From NCBI RefSeq assembly GCF_014280035.1, contig NZ_CP047957.1, positions 2,046,001 through 2,110,000 on the forward strand: a stretch of DNA of 64,000 nt. Reading direction: 5' to 3'. Both the position numbers and the translations under genes were made by a program. The notes beneath the pieces are model-generated. The model did not search any database, was not told the DNA's origin, and saw only the letters and a program-made list of their open reading frames with translations. The DNA is from Synechococcus sp. A18-25c (GTDB lineage Bacteria > Cyanobacteriota > Cyanobacteriia > PCC-6307 > Cyanobiaceae). Of this stretch, positions 46,523 through 59,754 are shown one piece after another; the first letter of the stretch is position 1; each line of letters begins with the position of its first letter.

Positions 46523-47374
46523 TTGCCGGAACTTCCGGAAGTTGAGACGGTTCGCCGGGGACTGGCGAGCCATCTCCACTCATTCGTGATTCAACAGGTT
46601 GAGATCCTTCGTGAACGGGCCGTGGCCAGCCCGGGAGGAGTGAACGCGTTTTGCAATGGCCTCCGAGGCCAAAGCGTCGGCGAATGGACGCGTCGAGGCA
46701 AGTATTTGATGGCCTCTCTCCATCAACAAGGGACGCATCGAACCAGCGGCGTCTGGGGGGTTCATCTCCGCATGACCGGCCAGTTCCAGTGGCATGACGA
46801 GCCCAGTGATCCCTGCAAACACACCCGTGCCCGTTTCTGGAACGAGCAAGGTCAGGAACTGCGTTTCGTCGACATGCGCAGCTTCGGCGAAATGTGGTGG
46901 GTGCCCAGTGGCACCACCATCGACTCCGTGATCACTGGCCTGAAACGACTGGGTCCAGAACCATTCAGTGATGCTTTCAGCGCCAGCTACCTTCAACGCG
47001 AATTGAAAGGATCCACACGGTCCATCAAAGCGGCGCTCCTGGATCAATCCCTGGTGGCAGGCACTGGCAACATCTATGCCGACGAGAGCTTGTTCGTCGC
47101 CGGGATCGCACCACACACACCCGCTGGTCGTCTCAGTCGCCAACAACTGGAGAAACTCCGCGACAGCCTGGTTCATGTGCTGGAGATCAGCATTGGCGTG
47201 GGCGGAACCACCTTCAGCGACTTCCGTGATCTGGAAGGCGTCAATGGAAACTACGGAGGCCAAGCCGCTGTCTACCGTCGAACCGGCAAAGACTGCCTGA
47301 CCTGCGGAACACCTATTGAACGGATGAAACTGGCGGGGCGCAGCACCCATTGGTGCCCAACATGTCAGAGCTAG
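46523..47374 (+). CDS. mutM: formamidopyrimidine-DNA glycosylase
   Basis: 283 residues. It removes oxidised purines such as 8-oxoguanine and nicks the abasic site. The start TTG is fixed by function: proline 2 of PELPEVETVRRGL is the catalytic nucleophile. The beta-clamp lysine lies in TRRGKYLMASL, and the C-terminal zinc finger is CLTCGTP with WCPTCQS. Placement three bases after psaE implies co-transcription, plausible where photosynthetic oxidative stress is high. Confidence 0.96.
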   Translation: MPELPEVETVRRGLASHLHSFVIQQVEILRERAVASPGGVNAFCNGLRGQSVGEWTRRGKYLMASLHQQGTHRTSGVWGVHLRMTGQFQWHDEPSDPCKHTRARFWNEQGQELRFVDMRSFGEMWWVPSGTTIDSVITGLKRLGPEPFSDAFSASYLQRELKGSTRSIKAALLDQSLVAGTGNIYADESLFVAGIAPHTPAGRLSRQQLEKLRDSLVHVLEISIGVGGTTFSDFRDLEGVNGNYGGQAAVYRRTGKDCLTCGTPIERMKLAGRSTHWCPTCQS

Positions 47375-47393
47375 GCAACGCATGCGATAGGAC

Positions 47394-48038
47394 ATGAATG
47401 GATTGCCAAGCCCTCGGTCAATGTCTGCTGATCACCAGGCGAGTGCACTGATCACCACCATGCGAGCCCTGCACCGGAGAGGCTGGTGCGACGGAACAGG
47501 CGGAAATTTCAGTGTTGTGACCGAGCGGGAACCGCTGCAGCTGCTGATGGCGCCCAGTGGCGTCGACAAAGGCGCTGTCACCGACAGTGATCTAATCGTT
47601 GTGAACGCCGCAGGGGACGTGGTGAACGGCAACGGACGCGCCAGTGCCGAAACGCTGTTGCATCTGCGCATTGTTGATCAATGCAATGCAGGCGCCGTTC
47701 TCCATACCCATTCGATCAATGCCACATGGCTCTCCAGACGATTTCTAGATCAAGGATGTCTTGTGTTAGAGGGCTGGGAAATGTTGAAAGGACTGGAGGG
47801 AGTCAACACGCACGCCACCAGCATTGAGCTTCCCATCGTCAACAATGATCAGGATCTAACAACCCTGAGTGAAACAGCAGGTCAACGGTTGGAGCAGGCA
47901 CCTTATGGCTTGTTGGTTTCGGGTCACGGCCTCTATGTCTGGGGATCTGATCTTCAGCAGGCACGACGCCATACTGAAATCCTTGAGTTCCTACTGGAAC
48001 TCGTATGGAGACAAACACTCGTCACAAACAACTCGTGA
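47394..48038 (+). CDS. mtnB: methylthioribulose-1-phosphate dehydratase
   Basis: 214 residues, class II aldolase fold, methionine salvage. CDGTGGNFSVV, APSGVDKGAV, the zinc ligands in VLHTHSINATWLSRR and the late SGHGLYVWGSDLQQARRHTE match MtnB. It starts 19 bases after mutM (an alternative ATG lies at 47421). Its stop overlaps mtnC by four bases (GTGA). G+C content drops along the gene toward mtnC. Confidence 0.92.
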   Translation: MNGLPSPRSMSADHQASALITTMRALHRRGWCDGTGGNFSVVTEREPLQLLMAPSGVDKGAVTDSDLIVVNAAGDVVNGNGRASAETLLHLRIVDQCNAGAVLHTHSINATWLSRRFLDQGCLVLEGWEMLKGLEGVNTHATSIELPIVNNDQDLTTLSETAGQRLEQAPYGLLVSGHGLYVWGSDLQQARRHTEILEFLLELVWRQTLVTNNS

Positions 48039-48760
48039 TTCAAGTCATCCTGCTGGATATCGAAGGAACCACATGCCCAGTGGATTTCGTTACAAAAACA
48101 CTCTTTCCCTATGCACAAGCGCACTTAATGCAAACCCTTGAAAGGGGAACAAACGAGCCAAGAATTGCCAACATCATCCAAGAAGCCATCGACGAATGGC
48201 ATCAAGATTTAGATCCAAGCTGTCAGCAGATGCTGAGTAAAGCGGATCAAAGGTCGCCGTCGAATGCACAACTTGCCGAATACCTTAATCATCTGATCAA
48301 ATCAGACAGAAAATCTTCTGCTCTGAAAGAACTTCAGGGAATCATCTGGAAACAAGGCTATGAATCCAGCGAACTGAAAACACCCTTGTTCGATGATGTT
48401 CTGCCAAGCCTCAATGCATGGATTCAGAAGGGAATAACACTAGCTGTCTATTCATCAGGCAGCATCCAAGCACAGAAATTGCTCTACATGCACACAAAAC
48501 AGGGAAATATTAGCGACCGATTTAGCCATTGGTTTGACACACGTACGGGTCAAAAATTAAAAACCAAAAGCTATCGAAAGATCTGTCAAAGTCTCAACAC
48601 AACAGAAAAGTCTGTGCTGTTCATCAGTGATCATCCCGGGGAGTGCGATGCAGCTCACTCCGCAGGACTACGCACCAACTTCTGCTATCGACCCGGCAAC
48701 CCCCATCAGAACCCGGGCCAGCATCGTTTGATTCAAAGCTTCCGCGAGCTGATGCCATAA
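48035..48760 (+). CDS. mtnC: enolase-phosphatase E1 (methionine salvage)
   Basis: About 241 residues, HAD superfamily. It enolises and dephosphorylates 2,3-diketo-5-methylthiopentyl 1-phosphate. VILLDIEGTTCPVDFV holds the nucleophile Asp; AVYSSGSIQAQKLL is motif II and VLFISDHPGECDAAHSAGL motif IV. GTG at 48035 gives the coupled GTGA overlap with mtnB; an ATG at 48005 would add ten residues. The gene is clearly A+T-richer than psaE or mutM, suggesting different ancestry or relaxed composition. Confidence 0.92.
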   Translation: MIQVILLDIEGTTCPVDFVTKTLFPYAQAHLMQTLERGTNEPRIANIIQEAIDEWHQDLDPSCQQMLSKADQRSPSNAQLAEYLNHLIKSDRKSSALKELQGIIWKQGYESSELKTPLFDDVLPSLNAWIQKGITLAVYSSGSIQAQKLLYMHTKQGNISDRFSHWFDTRTGQKLKTKSYRKICQSLNTTEKSVLFISDHPGECDAAHSAGLRTNFCYRPGNPHQNPGQHRLIQSFRELMP

Positions 48761-48800
48761 CCCTGGCCTTCGATTCAGATCAACCCCCAGCAATGGGCAC

Positions 48801-48831
48801 AAAAAAAGCCACCCCACAGCGGGATGGCTTT
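48801..48831 (-). terminator. bidirectional terminator of the rRNA operon (and mtnC)
   Basis: On the minus strand AAAGCCATCCC pairs with GGGGTGGCTTT (one G-T pair) around GCTGT, followed by a T run (the A run at 48801-48807). On the plus strand the same hairpin is followed by TTTCTTT and can stop mtnC. It lies 33 bases beyond the 5S end. Confidence 0.8.
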
Positions 48832-48863
48832 CTTTGGATCACGTCCGTGATCAGAATGTTTTA

Positions 48864-48980
48864 CCTGGCATCGAGCTATTTTCTCAGGGGGCTACCCCCC
48901 AAATATCGTCGCCGCTGCTGCGTTTCACAACCGAGTTCGAGATGGATCGGAGTGGGACCACAGCGCCATGGACACCAGGA
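48864..48980 (-). rRNA. rrf: 5S ribosomal RNA
   Basis: About 117 nt. On the minus strand the 5' end TCCTGGTGTCCATGGCGC pairs with the 3' end TGCCAGG; the interior CCATCTCGAACTCGG and the conserved loop follow the 5S pattern. Last gene of the rRNA operon. Confidence 0.93.
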
Positions 48981-49001
48981 TAGAAAACATTCCCAAGGTT
49001 G

Positions 49002-49022
49002 AACCCTGAGAACTGCATAGGT
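49002..49022 (-). other. pre-23S processing stem, 3' side
   Basis: This 21-base segment in the 23S-5S spacer is complementary to 52151-52171 upstream of 23S: 19 Watson-Crick matches, one G-U pair and one mismatch. The two flank 23S symmetrically and would form the base of an RNase III-type processing stem. Confidence 0.65.
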
Positions 49023-49096
49023 CATCACCCTCCACTTTCGCTTCAGATGATGGTCTCGATTGAATAAAACTTGCCTCAGACAAGAGCCAAATGAAT

Positions 49097-51960
<2,864 letters not shown>

Positions 51961-52349
51961 ATATAATCTCCAACACGCTTGCCGTCGTTGAAACGGATTC
52001 TCACTGATTTATTACTAAATCAATAATCAAACTCCTGATTGCTCGACACAATCAGAAGAACGTGATGGAGTCTCGGCTCTTGCTCAAGAATTGACATCAT
52101 TCATCAAAGAATGATGCATCCATGAGAGATGCTTTATTCTTTCCAGACTCACCTATGCAGTTGTCAAGGTTCTGCTAGACATCAAACTGATCGCTCAGTT
52201 CGAGCCCAGCATCTTATCAACCAAATTCAAAGCAAACACTCATCATTTGGAATGACAGGAAGCTGAGTTCATGCCAGCGGACACATCTAAATCACACACC
52301 TACGAGTTCACCTTCCACTGTTCAGAAGATGGAGATTAAGTTCGGTCAG
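51961..52349 (-). other. internal spacer between tRNA-Ala and 23S rRNA
   Basis: 389 bases, A+T-rich, without a gene. It holds the 23S 5' processing-stem half (52151-52171), which also contains a boxA-like antitermination sequence GAACCTTGACAACTG on the minus strand (52158-52172). A small inverted repeat GATTTA-TTAC-TAAATC lies near 52007-52022. Confidence 0.7.
52151..52171 (-). other. pre-23S processing stem, 5' side, overlapping boxA
   Basis: Complementary to 49002-49022 beyond the 23S 3' end (21 bases, one G-U and one mismatch). On the minus strand it reads AACCTTGACAACTGCATAGG and thus also resembles the cyanobacterial boxA antiterminator. Confidence 0.65.
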
Positions 52350-52422
52350 TGGAGGTTAGGAGACTCGAACTCCTGACATCCTGCTTGCAAAGCAGGCGCT
52401 CTACCAACTGAGCTAAACCCCC
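52350..52422 (-). tRNA. tRNA-Ala (TGC)
   Basis: 73 nt in the 16S-23S spacer. On the minus strand the acceptor GGGGGTT pairs with AACCTCC, including a G-U pair, discriminator A. Anticodon arm CCTGC-TTTGCAA-GCAGG gives TGC. The T arm has the standard TTCGAGT loop. Confidence 0.95.
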
Positions 52423-52431
52423 AACACCGAA

Positions 52432-52505
<74 letters not shown>

Positions 52506-52540
52506 AGGAAGACTCAACCCTTGTGGGGTGTGACCTAGAC

Positions 52541-52556
52541 AAAGTTTAGGAACTGA
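52541..52556 (-). other. pre-16S processing stem, 3' side
   Basis: AAAGTTTAGGAACTGA on the plus strand is the exact 16-base complement partner of 54527-54542 in the 16S leader when both are read in the minus-strand transcript. It lies 136 bases beyond the 16S 3' end. Confidence 0.65.
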
Positions 52557-52691
52557 ACATCTCCTTCAGTCTCTTGATGATTACTCATCAATCACTGCTC
52601 TTAATGCTGAGGTACCGATCGACCTAAGGTGACAGGATTTCGGCCTAAGAATAAAAGTACTCAGGCATCAAAATCATTGTGTTGTCTCCCT

Positions 52692-54176
<1,485 letters not shown>

Positions 54177-54779
54177 TAGATCATTTCCTCTTAGAAGCTT
54201 TCACTTCCTCAAAATGATTTGCGTCACCCATTGCTCAGTTTTCACTGGCAACAGTTGAGGCCTCCTTCCCGCTGACACAGAAAGGGTTCTTAAGAGTGCA
54301 TCTCTAGATTTCTCTTTCAATGACTTTCCAGGATCTCAGATCCGGTTGTTGCTCAACATCGCGCACACCGACAACTTCAAAGCTCGTGAAAACTTTCAAG
54401 TTGCAAGCACGATGCTTCTCTGCAACGAATAATTGTTGACGGGACCTCACACCTTCATCGCTCATTCATCAAAACTGCGACACACATCTCGCGATGCATC
54501 TCGCAGACTTTGACGCGATGAAAGCGTCAGTTCCTAAACTTTTCGATTGTCCAGGTTCTGCCTTCGCGCCCCCTCTCAGGAGCGGTTGGCGGTGCGGCCT
54601 CCCGGCCGCTTGTAGAACTTACAACACCGTGGGATCGCTCCCTCTTGGCCTCGTAAGCACTTCTAAACACTACAAGCTCGCGCTCTTCACGTTCAGAAGC
54701 TGCGCTTCAGGCTTTGGCCTCCCGCGCAGTCCAAAACCATAACCCAACTACTCCCCCACTCGCAACCCCCTCCCCTTTC
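54177..54779 (-). promoter_or_regulatory. 16S leader and upstream region of the rRNA operon
   Basis: 603 bases without a gene between the inositol-phosphatase stop and 16S. It contains the 16S processing-stem half at 54527-54542. A tentative minus-strand promoter is TTGCGA (54760-54765), an 18-base spacer and TATGGT (54736-54741), just after the upstream gene. The leader is unusually long, and a small palindrome, TTGTA-agttc-TACAA, lies around 54612-54628. Confidence 0.4.
54527..54542 (-). other. pre-16S processing stem, 5' side
   Basis: TCAGTTCCTAAACTTT on the plus strand is the exact reverse complement of 52541-52556. In the transcript the pair would bring the 16S ends together for RNase III cleavage. 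It is about 350 bases before the mature 5' end. Confidence 0.65.
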
Positions 54780-55583
54780 TCAAGGGAGAAGCAGCGACTC
54801 TCCCCATGGCTTGAGGCGGTCCAACTCAGCCTGAGATGCCGCCACGAGCACCGGATAACTGACATTGGACAGGTCACGACCCGGCGTCAGTGCAGCGGGG
54901 TCTTCATCAAGCCAGAGAACAGGACAATGCAGTTCGCTGAGCACCAGCCACGCCGCAGCCAGATCCCAGATCTTGGGGGTCGCCTCTAGGGCGGCAACGG
55001 TTTGTCCCATGGCGACGCTGACCATGTTGAGACTGGCGACACCTAACAAACGGATCTTGGCGGGAAAAGGCTCTTGATGGCGGCGCTGCAACACACGAAT
55101 CGCACGACTGCAGAGCGAAACGCAAGTGCTGCCCGAGAACTGGCGGGTCTCAACCGCAATCGGTTTTCCATTACGCCATGCTCCTCGGCCGCGAATCGCA
55201 ACGATGCGCTGTCGCAACGAAGGAACTTCGAGAAATGCTTCCGTGGGTTGGCCATCCACGAAGCGAGCCACAGAGATCGCCCAGTAAGGAATGCCTGCAG
55301 CGAAGTTGGTCGTACCATCCAGGGGATCAACCACCCAGAAAGCAGATGAAGACGGGCAGAGCTTCTCGCCCTCTTCACTCAGGGTGAATTCACCGGGGGC
55401 CAGCGCACCCAGGCCGTCCACCAACATCCTGTCGCTCCAACGGTCACAAGCCGTGATCAAGCTGCCGTCAGGCTTCACATCGGAAACAATGTGTCCGAAA
55501 TCTTGACGCTGACGATCCGCCACCCGGTCAAGCAGCTGATGGACTGCGAGCAATTGCTGGGGAGAAAGGAGGCTGGAAGTCAA
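54780..55583 (-). CDS. inositol monophosphatase family protein
   Basis: 267 residues, Mg-dependent, Li-sensitive phosphatase fold. The metal site is EEGE (about residue 71) and VVDPLDGTTNFAAGIPYWAI; the late aspartate is in KIWDLAAAWLVLSE. Members dephosphorylate inositol phosphates, fructose bisphosphate, histidinol phosphate or PAP, and sequence alone does not decide. It follows the TolC-like gene by 15 bases and runs toward the rRNA operon on the same strand. Confidence 0.85.
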   Translation of the reverse strand: MTSSLLSPQQLLAVHQLLDRVADRQRQDFGHIVSDVKPDGSLITACDRWSDRMLVDGLGALAPGEFTLSEEGEKLCPSSSAFWVVDPLDGTTNFAAGIPYWAISVARFVDGQPTEAFLEVPSLRQRIVAIRGRGAWRNGKPIAVETRQFSGSTCVSLCSRAIRVLQRRHQEPFPAKIRLLGVASLNMVSVAMGQTVAALEATPKIWDLAAAWLVLSELHCPVLWLDEDPAALTPGRDLSNVSYPVLVAASQAELDRLKPWGESLLLP

Positions 55584-55598
55584 CGTCTCAGCTTTGCC

Positions 55599-57323
55599 TT
55601 AGACGCCGATTTGCGAGGCTTCGCAGCTCGGGAGAGAAGGCATCGGTTCAATCGGGACCTGCTCAACACCAAGGCCTTCAGGCTTCTCTGCAGGAAGATC
55701 GACGACTGGGCAAGCCTGCACTTGATCCAACCCAGTCCGGCGCCGCAACTGAGCCATGCTTCCGTTGTAGTTGAGAACAGCATCGGCGTAGCGCACCTGC
55801 GCATTGGTGAGGTCGCGCTGGGTGTCCACGACTTCACGCTGCGTGGTCACACCAGCCTGGAAACGCAACCTGGCCAAGCGAAGAGACTCGGTCGCTGAAA
55901 GCACTTCCCGGGATGTGGTGCGGATGACTTGCTGGCTTGCGCGGAGTTCGTAGAAACTCTCTTCTACTTCTCGCCGAATCGTGTTGCGCTGGGTGGCGAA
56001 GTTAAAGCGGCTTTCTTCAGCACGAAGCTTGTTCTGGCGGTATTGAGCGCGTGCTCGACCACCGTCAAAAATATTCCACCTTGCCGATAGACCAACCGCG
56101 TTGTCGAAACTCCAGCCATAGACCTGATCTTCTGGCGGGGTAACCACATTGGCTTCACCCTGGAAACGCTGAGTGGAGAAGTTGTTGAAAATGCTCAAAA
56201 CGGGCTGCACTGCAGACAGCGACAAATTGGCGTTGCTGTTGTTGATGGAGATATCGAGGAGGAGCTGATCCAGCTCTTCGCGGAACGCATAAGCAGCAAC
56301 GATGCTCTCCTGCAATGAGGGAATCCAAGTTCCCATCACCCTCGCTGGAGCAGCGGCTGTTGGCGTCACATCCTGAGGGAGATCAAGGGTTGCCGAGAGG
56401 GATCGACGCAGTGAAGCTTGATCACCAATGGCATTGGTCAACAGCTGCTGATCACGGGCGAGCTGCGTAATGGCCTCCAAGACTTCCAGCTTGGTCGCCA
56501 CACCCGCTTGATAGCGGGCTCGTGCATCCCGCAAACTCACGATGGAAGCTCGAACGGATTGCTGTCCGATCCGCACTTGCTCGTCTCGCCGCTGCAACGT
56601 GAAATAGTCAATTGCAACTCGGAGTCGCAGTTCACGCAGGGCGATCAGATAAGCCTCACGGCTGCGCTCATAGGTGTCTCGAGCGGCAGCAATCTCTGGA
56701 ACGCGGCCGGGATCAATCAGATTCCAATTCAAGCGAGCGCCAAAATTGGCTGTCCAGCGCGATGTGGTGGTGCGGACGCCGGCAGGAACACCGGTCGGGG
56801 TGGTCTCGCCAGTAACGGGATTGACGTTTCGTGTGCGGCGTTGATCGAAGTTTTGCTGTTCACCACCCAGGTATTGGGGCAATCCGTTGGCACTGAGATC
56901 AAGCGTTGGGTACCAGCGGGCAAGCGCAGCCCTTAAACCTGATTTGGCTTGCTGAACTTGACTGGCGACCGCTTTAAGACCAGGGTTGTTGACTTCTGCT
57001 AGCCGCTCAACTTCAGCCAGAGTGAGGGGTCTGAGCTCACGAATACGCACCTGATCTGTTTGATCAGGCAAGGCAAGGCTTGGGGGTGCCTGAAGCGACT
57101 CCATGGATTCAGGCAACGTTGTTGCCGCAGGGGGCAACACAGAAGGGTCAGCCTGTGGGCGAGCGCCCTTCAAGTCGACAGCGGAGGGAAGCGTGGTCTG
57201 ATCGATCAACGCCGATCCATCATCCGAAGCTGGTTCAGCATTGCTTTGGGCGCGGGCGACATCGGCAAAGCATGCGGGGAATACACCAGCGATCAGCAAA
57301 AGACCCGCAGCAGTCCGAAGCAC
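55599..57323 (-). CDS. TolC-like outer membrane efflux protein
   Basis: 574 residues. Signal peptide LRTAAGLLLIAGVFPACFA at the N terminus, a proline-rich N-terminal insert (about 30-90), then two outer-membrane-efflux repeats rich in heptads (LAEVERLAEVNNPGLKAV near residue 103, QSVRASIVSLRDARARYQAG, and later LSATESLRLARLRFQAGVTT). It should form the trimeric channel for type I secretion or multidrug efflux. No inner-membrane partner is adjacent. Confidence 0.88.
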   Translation of the reverse strand: MLRTAAGLLLIAGVFPACFADVARAQSNAEPASDDGSALIDQTTLPSAVDLKGARPQADPSVLPPAATTLPESMESLQAPPSLALPDQTDQVRIRELRPLTLAEVERLAEVNNPGLKAVASQVQQAKSGLRAALARWYPTLDLSANGLPQYLGGEQQNFDQRRTRNVNPVTGETTPTGVPAGVRTTTSRWTANFGARLNWNLIDPGRVPEIAAARDTYERSREAYLIALRELRLRVAIDYFTLQRRDEQVRIGQQSVRASIVSLRDARARYQAGVATKLEVLEAITQLARDQQLLTNAIGDQASLRRSLSATLDLPQDVTPTAAAPARVMGTWIPSLQESIVAAYAFREELDQLLLDISINNSNANLSLSAVQPVLSIFNNFSTQRFQGEANVVTPPEDQVYGWSFDNAVGLSARWNIFDGGRARAQYRQNKLRAEESRFNFATQRNTIRREVEESFYELRASQQVIRTTSREVLSATESLRLARLRFQAGVTTQREVVDTQRDLTNAQVRYADAVLNYNGSMAQLRRRTGLDQVQACPVVDLPAEKPEGLGVEQVPIEPMPSLPSCEASQIGV

Positions 57324-57347
57324 AACAACACCTGAGCTTGGCGGAGC

Positions 57348-58667
57348 TTAGGTGGTTTCCGGCAGTTCACCGAGCACGGCAGCCACGATGTCAGCTGCTC
57401 CATGCACGATCCGAATCGGGACCGGCAACGCGGCCTGAACCTGCTCCAGCGTCATGTCATCGAGAAAAACAGGCTGCCCCTGCCGCAGCATCACGGAGGG
57501 AAGCAGAAGCTGGTCGCCAAGCGGCAGGTCCTTCAGGCCTTCAAGCAGGTCTTGGCCGGTCAGCAACCCGGTCACCACTTGATCTTGCCCCCAATACGGA
57601 CTGGGAAGACCATGCAGATTCAAGGTCACACCATCAATGCCATTGAGGCGGTCGGTGACAGATTCCAGAGCTTGGTCCACCAGACGCCCGACCACCCAAC
57701 TGCTGCGCAGAGGACTTCTAATGCTGTCGGGCAACGACGCTGTGGCGGCGTCCAAATCCTCTAGGAAGGCTCGGATCGTGCCCACGCCATTTTCCTGCTG
57801 AGGAAGATCCTCGTAGCTGTCGCGCGGAGGTAACGGCCGACCTGCAATCAGATACCACTCATCAGACAGCCAAGCGAAACGGCTGCCGAGCTGCTCCCGG
57901 AACTGCTGCTGCAGTGGTTCCACGGCATCAATCACCTGCTCAGCATCTTCAGGTGTCACAGCACGCAAGCCATCTCCTGGAGGCCGGAAACGGGTCAATC
58001 CAACGGGGACTACAGCTGCAGACAGCACAGCAGGCCATTCACCACCGGCAAAACGAGCCAGATCCGTCAACGACTGCAGCAAGGCCTTCCCGTCGTTCAG
58101 GCCCGGACAGACGACCACCTGGGCATGGATTTGGAGATCACGTTCACCAAACCACTCCAATTGCTGAAGCAGTCGGCCTGCGCGGGGATTCTCAAGAAGG
58201 GCGGAACGCAAGTCGGGGTCCGTGGCATGCACGGACACAAACAAAGGCGTTAGACGTTGCTGCTCAATCCTGCTCCAATCGGCCTCCGACAGGTTGGTGA
58301 GCGTGAGGTAAGACCCGTACAGGAAACTGAGTCGATAATCGTCATCTTTGAGATAGAGGCTGTTTCGATGCCCCGGAGGCTGCTGATCGATGAAGCAGAA
58401 CGGACAGCGGTTGTTGCATTGCCGCAAACCATCGAACAACGCCTCAGTGAAGGCCAAACCGAGACCATCATCGGCATCTTTTTCGAATTCAACCCGATGC
58501 ACTTCCCCTGAGCTGTCAAGGACCTCGAGTGTCAGCTCTTCCTCAACGATGAGATAGCGGTAATCGATGAGGTCTCGGGGTCGCACCCCGTTGATGCTGA
58601 GGAGCTGGTCACCGGGCTCGAATCCCAGCTCCTCACCAATCGAGCCAACCTCCACGGTGGCAACCAC
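57348..58667 (-). CDS. PDZ/radical-SAM DUF512 protein (cyanobacterial TIGR03279 type)
   Basis: About 439 residues. N-terminal PDZ-like segment VEVGSIGEELGFEPGDQLLS and LSINGVRPRDLIDYR; then the Fe-S cysteine cluster CNNRCPFCFIDQQPPGHR of a radical-SAM-like core; then the DUF512 domain. The molecular role is unknown; the family is universal in cyanobacteria. GTG at 58667 is chosen. The frame is open to 58811 but the longer form would overlap uppP and reads poorly. Confidence 0.8.
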   Translation of the reverse strand: MVATVEVGSIGEELGFEPGDQLLSINGVRPRDLIDYRYLIVEEELTLEVLDSSGEVHRVEFEKDADDGLGLAFTEALFDGLRQCNNRCPFCFIDQQPPGHRNSLYLKDDDYRLSFLYGSYLTLTNLSEADWSRIEQQRLTPLFVSVHATDPDLRSALLENPRAGRLLQQLEWFGERDLQIHAQVVVCPGLNDGKALLQSLTDLARFAGGEWPAVLSAAVVPVGLTRFRPPGDGLRAVTPEDAEQVIDAVEPLQQQFREQLGSRFAWLSDEWYLIAGRPLPPRDSYEDLPQQENGVGTIRAFLEDLDAATASLPDSIRSPLRSSWVVGRLVDQALESVTDRLNGIDGVTLNLHGLPSPYWGQDQVVTGLLTGQDLLEGLKDLPLGDQLLLPSVMLRQGQPVFLDDMTLEQVQAALPVPIRIVHGAADIVAAVLGELPETT

Positions 58668-58764
58668 CGCTGGATCTGGATTGCGGGCAGATCCGCCGGG
58701 GTTGAGAGCCGTGACGGCAACCCCTGCGGAGGGTTCATTCCACACAGCGTCTCGGCAACTGCTC

Positions 58765-59613
58765 TCAGTTTGAGCCCGTAACCGACCACCAGGCCAGAAG
58801 AAGAACACCAAATAGCAGTCGATAGATCACAAAAATCCAGGTGCTATGGCGCTGGAGGTATTTCAGAAGCCAGTCGATGGCCAGCCATGACACAACCGCT
58901 GCAGAAAGGATGCCCACCATCAGTGGAAGAACACCGGCCAAGCTGAAATCCGCGAAGGCATCTTTCAACTCAACGACTCCCGCCAGCGAGATCGCAGGAA
59001 TGCCCAGAAGGAACGAAAAGCGTGCCGCATCAGGACGCTTCCAGCTATCAAACAGTGAGGCCGTCAATGTGCTCCCCGAACGCGAAACACCGGGAATCAA
59101 CGCGAGCGCCTGAGCCAGCCCCACCACGAGGCCATCACGCCCCTGAACCTGAACAAGACCCTTGCTTCGAGGACCGAGCTTTTCGGCTAGGGCCAATAAG
59201 ACGGCCATGACGATCGACACGATGGCGATGGCCGGAACACTGCGCAACGGCGAGGTTTCATATCCCGGCCAACGGAGCTTGATGACCAATCCAGCGATCA
59301 AGATCGGCACGGTGCCGACAACCATCGCAATGCCGAGGCGGGCATCGGGCTCCCGCCACTGTCCGCGGCGCATCGCACCGCTGATGCCATGCAAGACCGA
59401 CCGCAGGTCGCCACGGAAATAGCCAATCACTGCTGCGATGCTGCCCAGCTGGATCACGGCGGTGGCCGACACCCCTGGATCCCCCCAGCCGATGAGAACC
59501 GGCACAACTTTGAGATGAGCCGTGCTGCTGATCGGCAGAAACTCCGTGAGTCCCTGCACCACCCCGAGCACGAAGTTTCTCCAGATGGCCTCAAGCAGAC
59601 CGGAATCCGACAC
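58765..59613 (-). CDS. uppP: undecaprenyl-diphosphate phosphatase (BacA)
   Basis: 282 residues, about eight membrane helices. It recycles the lipid carrier for cell wall synthesis. VQGLTEFLPISSTAHLKVVP and LIPGVSRSGSTLTASL are the two catalytic boxes. Divergent from the DUF3120 gene with a 141-base gap. Confidence 0.95.
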   Translation of the reverse strand: MSDSGLLEAIWRNFVLGVVQGLTEFLPISSTAHLKVVPVLIGWGDPGVSATAVIQLGSIAAVIGYFRGDLRSVLHGISGAMRRGQWREPDARLGIAMVVGTVPILIAGLVIKLRWPGYETSPLRSVPAIAIVSIVMAVLLALAEKLGPRSKGLVQVQGRDGLVVGLAQALALIPGVSRSGSTLTASLFDSWKRPDAARFSFLLGIPAISLAGVVELKDAFADFSLAGVLPLMVGILSAAVVSWLAIDWLLKYLQRHSTWIFVIYRLLFGVLLLAWWSVTGSN

Positions 59614-59754
59614 CGCTGGGTTCCTGACTTCAAACGCTGGGACGCTATGCCCAACCCGTCACCGACGCCAGTGGCGGGGAACACTCCGACGTGATCGCCG
59701 CTCAGATCTTCTAAGGTTTCGACTCTTTCTTCACATCCGTACGGAGGCGAGTCG

